Of a stretch of DNA of 64,000 bases, positions 27,084 through 36,049 are shown piece by piece. The notes beneath the pieces are model-generated. The model was not told where the DNA came from. It made no database searches and saw only the letters and a program-made list of their open reading frames with translations. The translations under genes and the position numbers were made by a program. Positions within the stretch are counted from its first letter, which is position 1, and each line of letters opens with the position of its first letter. This DNA is from Colwellia psychrerythraea 34H (lineage in GTDB: Bacteria; Pseudomonadota; Gammaproteobacteria; Enterobacterales; Alteromonadaceae). The stretch spans positions 682,001-746,000 of the forward strand of contig NC_003910.7 in the NCBI RefSeq assembly GCF_000012325.1. The letters run 5' to 3'.

Positions 27084-27923
27084 TTATGTACTCACAGCAA
27101 ACTCTGAAACTAAACTCTGTAAAGTCGCTTCATCAATCGCCAATATCTTGCAAACATTTTCTTGCACATAGGGCCAGTCCGCACTAGAAAAATCGGAATA
27201 CTTCATTGAAATTAACTGTTCACTTAACTTAAGTACAGCAAATAAATCTTGCTCTTGTGAGCCGTTAAGTTCACTAATAAAGTTTCTATCACGGTGCTGT
27301 AAAATAATTTGGCACACGTCTTTGGGTAGTCGCCATGAACTAGCAACATAATAACCAATAGTCGCATGATTCACGCCATAATGTTGTTCTTCAGCTTGAG
27401 TAAGCGCGATCTCTGGCGTTGTTAATGCATTATCTAATAACTGTTGGTAATCATTATATTTCATCGCCATCACAGGTACACCGCAGGCATGAAATAACCC
27501 TAAGCTAAAAAATCTATCATTAGCAATCTCAGGTTTATATCTTTGCCCAAGCAACATGGCCGCATTGGCAATATCAGAAGTGACTTGCCAAAAGTCTTCC
27601 AAATTAATGCTGCAGCTTTTGGGATCAAAACTCTTTTTAAGTAAGCTACCCGTGACCAACATGACGACACCAAAAATACCAATGTAGTTCACTGACATTT
27701 TTATATCGGTTATTGTTCTACCTAGGCCGTATAGAGGCGAATTAATGGTTTTTAAAATAGTAGCGCTGACCGCGATGTCTTTACTAATGGCACGGCTAAT
27801 GGCGTTAATATCTGGATTTGCTTCTGCCATAAGTGTCAATAACTCTAGCAGCAGTTTGGGTTGGGCCGGAACAGAGAAGCCACGACCAATATCATCTAAA
27901 ACACTTTGATCAACAATTAACAT
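27084..27923 (-). CDS. HDOD domain signalling protein
   Basis: This 279-residue protein consists of one HDOD domain: an N-terminal FSVPAQPKLLLELL helix, the SATILKTINSPLYGL block (about 51-65) and GLFHACGVPVM (about 148-158). The middle region shows YYVASSWRLPKDVCQIILQHRD. HDOD proteins are HD-like but usually catalytically inactive and act in signalling and stress control. No GGDEF or EAL domain is fused. It is monocistronic. Confidence 0.87.
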   Translation of the reverse strand: MLIVDQSVLDDIGRGFSVPAQPKLLLELLTLMAEANPDINAISRAISKDIAVSATILKTINSPLYGLGRTITDIKMSVNYIGIFGVVMLVTGSLLKKSFDPKSCSINLEDFWQVTSDIANAAMLLGQRYKPEIANDRFFSLGLFHACGVPVMAMKYNDYQQLLDNALTTPEIALTQAEEQHYGVNHATIGYYVASSWRLPKDVCQIILQHRDRNFISELNGSQEQDLFAVLKLSEQLISMKYSDFSSADWPYVQENVCKILAIDEATLQSLVSEFAVST

Positions 27924-28125
27924 AAGACTAATAAAAGCTATAAAAATATGGCATTAGTGTATGTTATAAAAAACCTGCTTGCTATGTTTCTTATCAAATA
28001 ACGCCATCATTTGTTGTTTGAATTTTTGTCTGTATTACCCTTAATAAAAGATGAGCTTCAATCATAACTCTCTCAGGAATCCTGAAACTTAAATCTTGGC
28101 AAAACTTTCTTATAAAACTTATAAA

Positions 28126-28296
28126 TCAGTGTGTTATATAAATCATCATCACGAAAAAACCAATGATGATAGTGTTGAAAGCGAGAATGTAAGTAAAACC
28201 TTTGATACCTTCCTTAAGGCTGTACTCATGTACGTTAAGATACCAAATCCAAATGGCACACATAATAATGGGCATTAAAAAGAAAAATTTTATCAT
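28126..28296 (-). CDS. Small two-helix membrane protein coupled to ampG
   Basis: A 56-codon frame runs from ATG at 28296 to TGA at 28126 on the minus strand. It encodes a hydrophobic N-terminal helix with two Trp (residues about 3-20, MPIIMCAIWIWYL), a short charged loop (HEYSLKEGIKG, about 23-33) and a second helix (about 34-54, ending FVMMIYITH). It starts 5 bp after the ampG stop codon on the same strand, so it is probably translated by coupling. The overlapping plus-strand frame at 28096-28278 has no membrane or domain character and is a shadow. No family is recognised; a modulator of AmpG or a small membrane subunit is possible (inference). Confidence 0.6.
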   Translation of the reverse strand: MIKFFFLMPIIMCAIWIWYLNVHEYSLKEGIKGFTYILAFNTIIIGFFVMMIYITH

Positions 28297-28301
28297 AATG
28301 G

Positions 28302-29582
28302 TTAACTTGTGCTCGAATTAAGGGATGTCTCATTCCAAGGGGCAACTTTAAGTAACATCAACATACCTGGAACAGCTAAAGCCGTACAAAGAAAATAGAA
28401 ATTTGTCCAACCTATTGCTTCAACAATGACTCCTGTTGTGGCATTAGCAAAAGTACGTGGTACTACGGCTAAGGCAGTAAATAAGGCAATTTGTGTTGCT
28501 GCAAAGGCGGGATTAGTCGTTTTAGCAATAAAAGCTGTGAAAGCAGCGGTGCCTAAACCAACGCCTAAATACTCAAATCCCATAGCGATGGCTAAAGCAT
28601 AGGTGTTATGTCCAATTTCAGCGAGGGCAGCAAAGCCTAAAATACTTAAAATTTGTACAAAACCGAATAACCATAGCGCTCGATTAATGCTGAGCTTAAC
28701 CATCACTAAGCCGCCAACGACTATACCAATGGTCATTGCAATTAATGAGGAGGTCTTGGCAACAACACCTATTTCAGTTTTGCTAAAGCCCATATCAATG
28801 AAAAATGGCGTTTGCAATGCTGTCGCCATATTGTCTCCTAACTTATAAAGTACAAGAAACAATAGCGTATAACCTGCAGATTTAAGCCCTTTACTCTGAA
28901 CGAAGTCTTTGAATGGTAAGACAATAGCTTCTCGCAGGCTTTTAGGTGCAGCATGCTCAGAGTCTAACTCTTTAATGAACAGTGTTAGTAATACGCCTAA
29001 TAACATGAAAGCTGCAACTATCACGAAGACCGACTGCCAACTCATATGATCGGCTAGAATAAAAGCGAGTGATCCCGGTACCAGTCCAGAAAGTCGGTAT
29101 GCCTGAACATGAACTGAGTTACCTAAGCCAAGCTCGTTATCGGGTAATAACTCTCGTCGATAGGCATCAAGCACGATATCTTGGCTGGCACTGAAAAAAG
29201 CCACTGCTGCAGCTAAATAAGCGACAGACCATATATCCATTATAGGATTCACAAAGCCAAAACCAGCAATAGAGCCTAACAGTAAAAGTTGTGTTACTAA
29301 CATCCAACTTCGTCGTCGGCCAAGTATGCCCAGAGAGTAGCGGTCCATGAGTGGTGACCAAAGGAATTTCCACACATAAGGAATGCCAATTAATGAGAAA
29401 AGTCCAATCTCAGTAAGACTTACCCCTTCATCACGTAACCAGCCTGGAACCAATTGATATAAAACAAACAGTGGTAGACCTGAGCTAAAGCCAGTAAAAA
29501 TACAAATAAGCATGCGCTTATTTAAAATAGCCTCTTTAAAGGAACTGTTGTCTACTTGGCTAGTTGTGGGCATTTGCGGCAT
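28302..29582 (-). CDS. ampG: AmpG-type muropeptide MFS permease
   Basis: This 426-residue, 12-helix transporter imports anhydro-muropeptides for cell-wall recycling. The signature GFSSGLPLFVL near residue 31 is followed by PYVWKFLWSPLMDRYSLGILGRRRSW at about 68-93, as in AmpG. The FFSASQDIVLDAYRRELLPDNELG block near 129-152 also matches, with the conserved Asp pair. A small membrane-protein gene follows after 5 bp on the same strand. No ampC or ampR is near. The annotation is strong for the AmpG/PAT family. Confidence 0.9.
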   Translation of the reverse strand: MPQMPTTSQVDNSSFKEAILNKRMLICIFTGFSSGLPLFVLYQLVPGWLRDEGVSLTEIGLFSLIGIPYVWKFLWSPLMDRYSLGILGRRRSWMLVTQLLLLGSIAGFGFVNPIMDIWSVAYLAAAVAFFSASQDIVLDAYRRELLPDNELGLGNSVHVQAYRLSGLVPGSLAFILADHMSWQSVFVIVAAFMLLGVLLTLFIKELDSEHAAPKSLREAIVLPFKDFVQSKGLKSAGYTLLFLVLYKLGDNMATALQTPFFIDMGFSKTEIGVVAKTSSLIAMTIGIVVGGLVMVKLSINRALWLFGFVQILSILGFAALAEIGHNTYALAIAMGFEYLGVGLGTAAFTAFIAKTTNPAFAATQIALFTALAVVPRTFANATTGVIVEAIGWTNFYFLCTALAVPGMLMLLKVAPWNETSLNSSTS

Positions 29583-29699
29583 TAACGAGTAACTTAAATT
29601 AGGTTTTTATTTCTTCTAAGTTTATCAGAGGCTTGTTGTTTGCAGAAGCGGTATGCGGTATTTGAGTGATATTTAGTGACGAATCGCTAATCGGCTCAG

Positions 29700-30029
29700 T
29701 TACGGGATAGGACGCCAGCCAATACAATCAATAGGATAGCTACCGATACCGTTAAAAAAATCTAAGCAGGTATTCATTTCACTTTTGAAAAACAGATCTT
29801 GGTTTAAGGCTTGAGCACCATGTAAGCTAACTTCATGCATCAAATGCCAAAATACACGTTCTTTAGCGCTGTGTGGTGTTTCATCAATCACTTTTAATAA
29901 AGTCCACTCAGACATGGTATCTAAAATAAAATGGTCGAGCTCAGTATAGTGTAGTTTTTTCTCAATGACTGCGCTCACGTAGGCATGCATTTGTAGTATT
30001 TTATGATCGATGAATTGTTCAATTATCAT
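29700..30029 (-). CDS. Hypothetical protein
   Basis: A 109-residue protein with a strong AAGGGGA ribosome site before its ATG. It looks cytoplasmic and mainly helical, with several His and Trp residues (SEWTLLKVID, VFWHLMHEVSLHG) and a C-terminal CIGWRPIP tail. I do not recognise the family. It lies between ampG and the cyclophilin gene on the same strand with long gaps on both sides, so it is probably monocistronic. A conserved lineage-specific protein is the likely status. Confidence 0.65.
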   Translation of the reverse strand: MIIEQFIDHKILQMHAYVSAVIEKKLHYTELDHFILDTMSEWTLLKVIDETPHSAKERVFWHLMHEVSLHGAQALNQDLFFKSEMNTCLDFFNGIGSYPIDCIGWRPIP

Positions 30030-30266
30030 GATGTCCCCTTAAAATACATGTACCGTTTGGTACAGAAGATGACGGTGGTTAGCTATAGGTTTAATTTTCA
30101 CCGAAAAGTATTAATGCCTTTATTATTGCTTCACGGCTTGAATTGAAGTGCGAGAAAATTTATTGGCTAACTTATGTATCGGTGATAGTTGGCTTTTTGT
30201 CAAAGAAAATTCATTTTTATTTAGTGTTTTTTTGTAATTTACTGTTGGTGAAGATTATTATTAAAC

Positions 30267-30854
30267 CTACTCATCAGCAGGTAATAATGTGGCTTTAATT
30301 AAAGTGACGTGTTTTATCGGGACATCATTCCAAGCCATAGTTTCGTTATAATCTGTTGGTACTTTTGCGATGGCTTCTAGTACTTCTTCACCCTCAATAA
30401 TAGCGCCAAAAACCGCGTAACCCCATTTTCTTCCCGGGTCTAACGTTGTATTATCCGCAAGATTAAAGAAGAATTGGCGGTTGGCAGTATGGGGTCTATT
30501 TTCTTTCGCCATCGCGATAGTGCCCATTTCATTTTTCAGGCCATTTCCTGATTCGTTAACAATATTTTTGCCTAATTCTTTGGCGGTAAATTTAGCGTCA
30601 TAAGCACCACCCTGTACAATAAAGTCGTCTATTATGCGATGAAATATAGTGTTGTTATATTCACCTTTTACCACATACTCCAGAAAATTATTCACCGTAA
30701 TGGGTGCTTTCACTCTATCGAGTTCAACCACAATAACGCCCATAGATGTTTCTAATTTTACTTTAGGATAAATATTAGTTGGATCAACCGCATAGCTAAA
30801 ACTACTTAAGATTAGCAAGGTGCTTGTTATAATAAATTGAACGATATTTTTCAC
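30267..30854 (-). CDS. Periplasmic cyclophilin-type peptidyl-prolyl isomerase
   Basis: This 195-residue protein has a signal peptide ending near SYA (about 20-22) and a compact cyclophilin domain. The core motifs are VNNFLEYVVKGEYNNTIFHRII, FIVQGG and FFFNLADN, with the active-site Arg in FHRI. It resembles PpiA (periplasmic) rather than PpiB because of its signal peptide. It would speed proline isomerisation during folding of exported proteins. The downstream neighbourhood is not operonic. Confidence 0.92.
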   Translation of the reverse strand: MKNIVQFIITSTLLILSSFSYAVDPTNIYPKVKLETSMGVIVVELDRVKAPITVNNFLEYVVKGEYNNTIFHRIIDDFIVQGGAYDAKFTAKELGKNIVNESGNGLKNEMGTIAMAKENRPHTANRQFFFNLADNTTLDPGRKWGYAVFGAIIEGEEVLEAIAKVPTDYNETMAWNDVPIKHVTLIKATLLPADE

Positions 30855-30903
30855 AATTATCTGCCTACCTTTGATTGAAGGATGTTTGTCGCATAGCCTA
30901 ATA

Positions 30904-31473
30904 TTATAAGAAGGTTTTAATATCTTTACTGGTTAGAATTTGTTTTATCAAGGTACTTAAATGTTGATTAAATTCACGTTCTAATACCGCGATATCTGCG
31001 TTAAGAGCACCTTCACTGTGCGCTCTATTTTTAAAGCTGCTAGTTAGCGTCTGTTTGGTATTATCAATTGAAACTTTGATGATAATTTCACTTTGAGTGC
31101 TGTAACTGACACTTTCTTGATCAACACTGATAATAGCTTTTTCTATGGAAACGGTTATTTGATTATTTGCTGAGCTAGCCAAAGATAAACCTTGTTGTTG
31201 CCACTGCTTCACTAATAGTCCTTGAATAATATCTTCAAGGCGTTGCTCGGAAGAAAGAATGATTGCCGCTTCATCCTTTTCTAGTATCTGGATGATATGC
31301 GGGCTAGTTCGCATATCAACAACGTTCAGCTGTGCTTCTTTGCCAGATAATTGATTTGAGGGTGATAGATAAACTTGAGGTGAAACAATTAAATGTGTAG
31401 GTGCAGTACTACAGCCGACAATGCTCGTAAGCAATAAGGTTAGGGCTATTGATTTAAGTGTATTGAAGTTCAT
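30904..31473 (-). CDS. yajG: YajG family lipoprotein
   Basis: The protein has 189 residues starting MNFNTLKSIALTLLLTSIVGC, with the lipobox VGC at residue 21 from this start. The frame is open further upstream (to 31524), but the ATG at 31473 sits at the natural start of the signal peptide and has a GAGA-type ribosome site. The body matches YajG (YLSPSNQLSGKEAQLNVVDMR and QRLEDIIQGLLVKQW). The role is unknown. It lies 13 bp after the rlmG stop codon, so an operon is likely. Confidence 0.87.
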   Translation of the reverse strand: MNFNTLKSIALTLLLTSIVGCSTAPTHLIVSPQVYLSPSNQLSGKEAQLNVVDMRTSPHIIQILEKDEAAIILSSEQRLEDIIQGLLVKQWQQQGLSLASSANNQITVSIEKAIISVDQESVSYSTQSEIIIKVSIDNTKQTLTSSFKNRAHSEGALNADIAVLEREFNQHLSTLIKQILTSKDIKTFL

Positions 31474-31486
31474 TGTTTTCTCTATT

Positions 31487-32665
31487 TTATCGTTTAATTG
31501 CTGATTGAGTGACAAACTTATCATTACTGGCGATTAGGGTTTCATTACCAAATAGACGCTGTAACTTAATATGATAAGCTAATTTTTGGTTACCAATAAT
31601 ACGTAACTCCCCACCTTTTTTTAATACTCGGTGACTGTCTTTAAACATCTGCCAAGCGATATGATCAGTTGTCGCGGTATTTTGATGAAATGGCGGATTA
31701 CATAAAATCAAATCAACACTACCACCTTCTATATCGGTCAAAGAGTCGTTAAGGGTAAATTCACATTGTTCAATAACGTCAGGCAGGTTTGTCATTATAT
31801 TCTGCTTCGCTGAAGAAATTGCCATGGTAGATTCATCAATAAACTGAACGTGTGCTTCTGGTTGATTTGCTAAAACGGTGAGGCCGATAACACCATTGCC
31901 ACAACCTAAGTCTATTACTGTGCTGTTAGCAGCAACTGTAGGCAAATTCTCAATAAAGTATCGTGCGCCAATATCCAGCTTTTCACGGGCATAAACATTG
32001 GCATGATTGCTAATGGTTAACTCGCGAGATGGTAAATCATTGGTAGACTTGTGTGGGATAGACCACACAGTTGGAAAAGGGGACTGATGAACTTGCTTAT
32101 TATCAAACTGACAAAAAACTAAGCGTGCTTTTTTAACCGCTAAAGAGGTTTTTGTTGTGCCTAAATGTTTTTCAAACACCTTTAGAGTTGAGCTGTGGAT
32201 CTCTTTGGCGCGGTCTGCGGCAATAAAAATACAGTTTTCATTTACTGATTTTTTTATTTGAATGAGTTGTTCGATGAGCAGTGATTTGCTTTTAGGAATT
32301 TTATATAAAATGACATCAATATTATTTGGCAAACTATCAAGAGAGTTTAGCTGGGTAAAATGACTATCATCTAAGCTATTTTGCTCGATGTTATAGCTGG
32401 CCCCTTCACTACTAATGTAAGAGTCATTAATAGAAATAACTTCAGGATTCTCACTCGTCGATTGGCAAAAATTAACAGCCAGTGCACCAAAAGCATCATT
32501 AAAAATAGCCACCTTTGTTTGCGCGTTAATTAAATTTTGATCATGCACATGGTTTATTAGGTACTCATCGGCTGAATCCCATGCTTGTAAACTGCGGTTT
32601 ACTTGTGAAACAGGGAAGCGACTAAGGAATAAGTTCTTATCATTAACAATAAAAGGGCTGATCAT
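31487..32665 (-). CDS. rlmG: 23S rRNA (guanine-N2)-methyltransferase RlmG
   Basis: This 392-residue protein methylates G1835 of 23S rRNA in E. coli. Its duplicated Rossmann-like domains are visible. The catalytic C-terminal half carries SAM motif VIDLGCGNGVIG (250-261) and the NPPFH motif (323-327) typical of N2-guanine methyltransferases. The degenerate N-terminal half runs to about 215. bolA is divergent, 138 bp away. Confidence 0.93.
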   Translation of the reverse strand: MISPFIVNDKNLFLSRFPVSQVNRSLQAWDSADEYLINHVHDQNLINAQTKVAIFNDAFGALAVNFCQSTSENPEVISINDSYISSEGASYNIEQNSLDDSHFTQLNSLDSLPNNIDVILYKIPKSKSLLIEQLIQIKKSVNENCIFIAADRAKEIHSSTLKVFEKHLGTTKTSLAVKKARLVFCQFDNKQVHQSPFPTVWSIPHKSTNDLPSRELTISNHANVYAREKLDIGARYFIENLPTVAANSTVIDLGCGNGVIGLTVLANQPEAHVQFIDESTMAISSAKQNIMTNLPDVIEQCEFTLNDSLTDIEGGSVDLILCNPPFHQNTATTDHIAWQMFKDSHRVLKKGGELRIIGNQKLAYHIKLQRLFGNETLIASNDKFVTQSAIKR

Positions 32666-32803
32666 AAAAATTGGCTAAAGGTCAGTGAAAAATTTGCCCG
32701 CTATTGTGTCATAATCTACAACATATTGTTGGTCTATCCACTTAAATCAGCTAAAATATTTACTACTTTTAATTCTTCATATTTTACACTCAGCGAGAGA
32801 ATA

Positions 32804-33118
32804 ATGACTGTTGCCTCTGTTATTGAACAAAAACTGCTTGATGCTTTTCAACCTTCACACTTAGATGTGATTAATGAAAGTAATAACCATAATGTACCGC
32901 CGGGCAGTGAGTCACACTTTAAAGTGGTTATTGTAGCCAAAGCCTTTGAAAACGAGCGTTTAATTAAGCGTCATCGTTTAATCAATAACGTACTTTCACA
33001 AGAGTTAGCTGAAAAAATTCATGCCTTAGCATTACACACCTACACAGAAAAAGAGTGGCAAGAGCAGTATGCTGGCAAGGCGCCAAGCTCTCCAAACTGC
33101 TTAGGTGGCGGAAAGTAG
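32804..33118 (+). CDS. bolA: BolA family protein
   Basis: This 104-residue protein begins MTVASVIEQKLLDAFQPSHLDVINESNNHNVPPGSESHFKVVIV and matches BolA from end to end, including the RLIKRHRLINNVLSQEL helix and the ALHTYTEKEW tail. BolA proteins bind glutaredoxins and Fe-S clusters and influence morphology and stress responses. ATG 32804 is preceded by GAGAGA. The frame upstream to 32726 encodes no conserved sequence. Confidence 0.95.
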   Translation: MTVASVIEQKLLDAFQPSHLDVINESNNHNVPPGSESHFKVVIVAKAFENERLIKRHRLINNVLSQELAEKIHALALHTYTEKEWQEQYAGKAPSSPNCLGGGK

Positions 33119-33254
33119 AATATATTGTATTCTGGTCGTACCTCTTTATGCTTGAGGCAAGGTACAATGTCATCAAATACTTGAAAGTTTCTTTCAAACC
33201 TTAGCTAAATACATACTCTAGCTGAGTCACTAATATAAATAAAAAGGTTAACTT

Positions 33255-34445
33255 ATGGTTATCAAACCAAAAATTCGTGGTTTTATCTGTACTAATGCTC
33301 ACCCAGTAGGTTGTGAAGCGCATGTTAATGAACAAATTGCTTATGTAAAAGCGCAAACATCAGCGACTTCTGGTCCTAAAAATGTTTTGGTTATCGGTGC
33401 TTCTACTGGTTATGGTTTAGCGTCACGTATCACCTCTACTTTTGGTCATGATGCGAAAACATTAGGTATTTTCTTTGAAAAACCACCAACAGAAAAGAAA
33501 ACAGGCTCTGCTGGTTGGTACAATACAGCTGCTTTCGTAAAAGCAGCTGATGAAGCAGGTATTTACGCAAAGAATATTAATGGCGATGCTTTTTCTCATG
33601 AAATAAAAGCAAAAGCGATTGAAGCAATTAAAGCCGATATGGGTACAGTTGATTTAGTTGTTTATTCATTAGCATCACCTCGCAGAACTGATCCAGATAC
33701 CGGTGAAGTATATTCTTCTACGTTAAAACCAATTGGCCAAAGTGTTACCACTAAAAACCTTAATACCTCAAAGCGTGTTATTGATGAAGTCTCTGTTGAA
33801 GCAGCAAATGATGCTGAAATTCAAGGTACTATTGATGTAATGGGCGGCGCTGATTGGGAATTGTGGATGAACGCACTGGGTGAAGCTGGTGTTTTAGCTG
33901 AAGGCGTTAAAACCGTAGCTTACACATATATTGGTAAAGAATTAACTTGGCCAATTTATGGTAAAGCGACTATTGGTAAAGCGAAAGAAGATTTAGATAG
34001 AGCGGCTACTGCTATTAACGCAGCAACTGCTGATTTGAATGGTCAAGCACGTGTAACCTCTTTAAATGCTGTGGTAACACAAGCAAGCTCTGCTATTCCT
34101 ATTATGCCTTTATACATTTCAGCTATGTTTAAAGTGATGAAAGCCGACGGTACGTATGAAGGCTGTATTGAGCAAATTGCGAACTTATTCAAAGAGAACA
34201 TTTATAGTGACTCGCCTCGTTTAGATGAAGAAGGTCGTTTCCGTCAGAATTATAAAGAGCTAGAAGATAGCGTTCAAAAACGTGTTACTGATATTTGGAA
34301 TAGTGTTGATACTGATACTATTGATGAATTAACTGATTACGTTGCTTATCATCAAGAATTCTTAAAACTGTTTGGCTTTGGTATTGACGGTGTTGATTAC
34401 GATGCTGATGTTAGTCCTGAAGTTGCTATTAACAACTTAACTTAG
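33255..34445 (+). CDS. fabV: Enoyl-ACP/trans-2-enoyl-CoA reductase FabV
   Basis: This 396-residue NADH-dependent reductase completes each fatty-acid elongation cycle. It has the FabV N-terminus [20 protein letters not shown], a dinucleotide-binding motif [11 protein letters not shown] at 48-58 and the family active-site pair Y235-x8-K244. The length is typical for FabV, which is larger than FabI and is known to tolerate triclosan. It is followed by two hairpins, the second a strong intrinsic terminator. It is monocistronic. Confidence 0.96.
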   Translation: MVIKPKIRGFICTNAHPVGCEAHVNEQIAYVKAQTSATSGPKNVLVIGASTGYGLASRITSTFGHDAKTLGIFFEKPPTEKKTGSAGWYNTAAFVKAADEAGIYAKNINGDAFSHEIKAKAIEAIKADMGTVDLVVYSLASPRRTDPDTGEVYSSTLKPIGQSVTTKNLNTSKRVIDEVSVEAANDAEIQGTIDVMGGADWELWMNALGEAGVLAEGVKTVAYTYIGKELTWPIYGKATIGKAKEDLDRAATAINAATADLNGQARVTSLNAVVTQASSAIPIMPLYISAMFKVMKADGTYEGCIEQIANLFKENIYSDSPRLDEEGRFRQNYKELEDSVQKRVTDIWNSVDTDTIDELTDYVAYHQEFLKLFGFGIDGVDYDADVSPEVAINNLT

Positions 34446-34484
34446 GTTTCATTGCCTTCACTGAGGCAATGAAATGTAAATAGT

Positions 34485-34531
34485 AAAAAGCCGCACTCTT
34501 TATTGTTAATAATAGAAAGTGCGGCTTTTTT
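34485..34531 (+). terminator. Intrinsic terminator of fabV
   Basis: Arms AAAAAGCCGCACTCTT (34485-34500) and AAGTGCGGCTTTTTT (34517-34531) form a long stem followed by a T-run. A second hairpin, TTTCATTGCC with GGCAATGAAA at 34447-34474, lies just after the stop codon. Confidence 0.9.
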
Positions 34532-34593
34532 GTGTCTTGGTGTTAGGCAACAGAATATATTCTTCAGAAAAATGATGATCACTTTGTGCGTAG

Positions 34594-34630
34594 TGCTGAC
34601 GTTAGCTACTGATTGTTCTTTAGGTCAACT
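34594..34630 (+). repeat. 37-bp direct repeat, copy 1
   Basis: The 37 bp beginning TGCTGACGTTAGCTACTGAT are identical, base for base and in the same orientation, to 38526-38562. The flanking bases differ. The two copies bracket about 3.9 kb of accessory genes. Confidence 0.85.
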
Positions 34631-34670
34631 GATCGTTAAAAGAAGAGATTTAAACAACACCAAAAATCTA

Positions 34671-35051
34671 TTAGGTTGGCCAATTTTGTTTAACCACTAC
34701 ATTTATCTGTTGGCTTAACAATGCTTCTATTGAAGTTAATTGCCCGACAGTAATATTGATAAATTTTAAACCTAATAGAAAATCATTTTGAGATATACGA
34801 CGAATTACAATTACGCGTACGGTCATTAACCCTAATTTTTTATCCTCGTTGAGTATAATTTGAAATTGAGTAGGGTGGTGATTGGTGTGACTTAAAATGA
34901 AATCAACACATGCTTTGTCTGCGCTGAGTTGGACTCCTGATAAAGAGATATTAATTGCAGTACTTGTTAACTGTTGCTCACTGTCTTTTAAGACGATAGA
35001 TACCGAAAAATTTACATCTTTTCTAGGATAAAACCTTCTTTCAATCGACAT
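34671..35051 (-). CDS. PilZ domain c-di-GMP-binding protein
   Basis: This 126-residue single-domain PilZ protein shows the two c-di-GMP-binding motifs: RRFYPR (R5-R10, RxxxR type) and NISLSG (34-39, D/NxSxxG type). It should bind cyclic di-GMP and pass the signal to a partner. There is no transmembrane segment or other domain. It is convergent to fabV and lies just inside the left 37-bp direct repeat. At least one diguanylate cyclase is encoded in this window. Confidence 0.87.
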   Translation of the reverse strand: MSIERRFYPRKDVNFSVSIVLKDSEQQLTSTAINISLSGVQLSADKACVDFILSHTNHHPTQFQIILNEDKKLGLMTVRVIVIRRISQNDFLLGLKFINITVGQLTSIEALLSQQINVVVKQNWPT

Positions 35052-35446
35052 AGTGAGCCTCTATTGTTGCTTTCATTACAACTCTACTTTAGCAAATCTC
35101 GTTATAATGTACGTACTTTAATTTGTACTTAGGTTTAAAAATGATCAAGTAACTGATGACCTTGTTCGCTAAGGATAGATTTTGGATGAAATTCTACGCT
35201 GGAAAGGTAAAAAGGTAGGACACCCATTGATCGGGATCATTTCAATTAATGGGTGTCCCGAATTGTCGCCTCAATTTTTATGTCTGCTTACGTATCGATA
35301 GCGCACCTAATTTTGAGTAACTTCGGCTAATAGATTTGGTTTTCTCTGTGCAAAAGTGAGCGTTAGGTGATTCTACTTTCCCAATGCCGACCGTCTATTA
35401 TAGAGCATGACCCTAGCAATTTACTCTATCGGATTCACTAATTGCT
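35052..35446. other. Intergenic region with REP-like palindrome
   Basis: This 395-bp gap contains a perfect 11-bp inverted repeat, GGACACCCATT (35218-35228) with AATGGGTGTCC (35248-35258), separated by 19 nt. Such GGACACCC palindromes are often found as REP-type or transposon-end sequences, but no transposase remains here. The sequence on both sides shows no coding potential. Confidence 0.6.
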
Positions 35447-36049
35447 TTAGGTGCTAACGTTAATCGCCCGTTGTATTGATGCAAGACTAACACTGACCTC
35501 TTTTTCAATCTCTCGTGATGTTAAGCCCTCACCGTGTAACTTCATTATCTGTAAATGAATAACCTCGGTAATAACATTAGGAAGGCCAAAAGCAGCAGCA
35601 TAACCATTTTTACGTTCTTTCTTTTTAGGAATAGAAGGTCTATTTATTGGTAGTATTGGTTTTCTTTTTCTATGAACTACTGGAGTCGTTGCAATAATTG
35701 GTTCGGGTATTGGTGCTGTGTTCTTATGTTCAATCAATAGCGGTATCGCTTTACTCAGTGCTTTTTCTACAGCGCGAGTAATGATATCTTCAAGTTCATC
35801 CGGTGTTAAATTAATGGTGTTATTTTTTTTCGACGATTTCCCTGCGACATTCTGTGACTTTTTAGCTATTATTTTCTGCGACACTTTAGATAGCGAACCG
35901 AAAACACGTATTAACTCAGTAGTATCAATTTGTGGCTTACCTAACGTATCACGTACCGTTGTTAACTTACCGTTAGCTATGTATCGCTGAATTGTTCTTC
36001 GTGACTTCTTTACTAGTAATGCGCTATCAGTGATATTGTGAATAGCCAT
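35447..36049 (-). CDS. Plasmid-type helix-turn-helix DNA-binding protein
   Basis: This 200-residue basic protein has two predicted HTH segments. The N-terminal one (about 5-50, SALLVKKSRRTIQRYIANGK then IDTTELIRVFG) resembles proteins encoded beside replication genes on small plasmids and entry-exclusion-type proteins. The C-terminal one (about 160-198, LTSREIEKEVSVSLASIQRAI) resembles resolvase-type HTH. The middle is Lys/Pro-rich. The ribosome site is AAGGTG. It has no replication, relaxase or recombinase partner here, so it may be a remnant of a mobile element, or a regulator of the divergent Rho-like gene (inference). Confidence 0.6.
   Translation of the reverse strand: MAIHNITDSALLVKKSRRTIQRYIANGKLTTVRDTLGKPQIDTTELIRVFGSLSKVSQKIIAKKSQNVAGKSSKKNNTINLTPDELEDIITRAVEKALSKAIPLLIEHKNTAPIPEPIIATTPVVHRKRKPILPINRPSIPKKKERKNGYAAAFGLPNVITEVIHLQIMKLHGEGLTSREIEKEVSVSLASIQRAINVST

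Noticed and set aside
28096..28278. 60-codon plus-strand frame starting with TTG
   Set aside because: It is antisense to the convincing small membrane protein on the minus strand and has no ribosome site or domain character.
32726..32803. N-terminal extension of BolA
   Set aside because: The upstream residues are not conserved and the ATG at 32804 has the ribosome site.
34503..34718. 71-codon frame after fabV
   Set aside because: Runs through the fabV terminator and the 37-bp repeat and into the end of the PilZ gene; no ribosome site.
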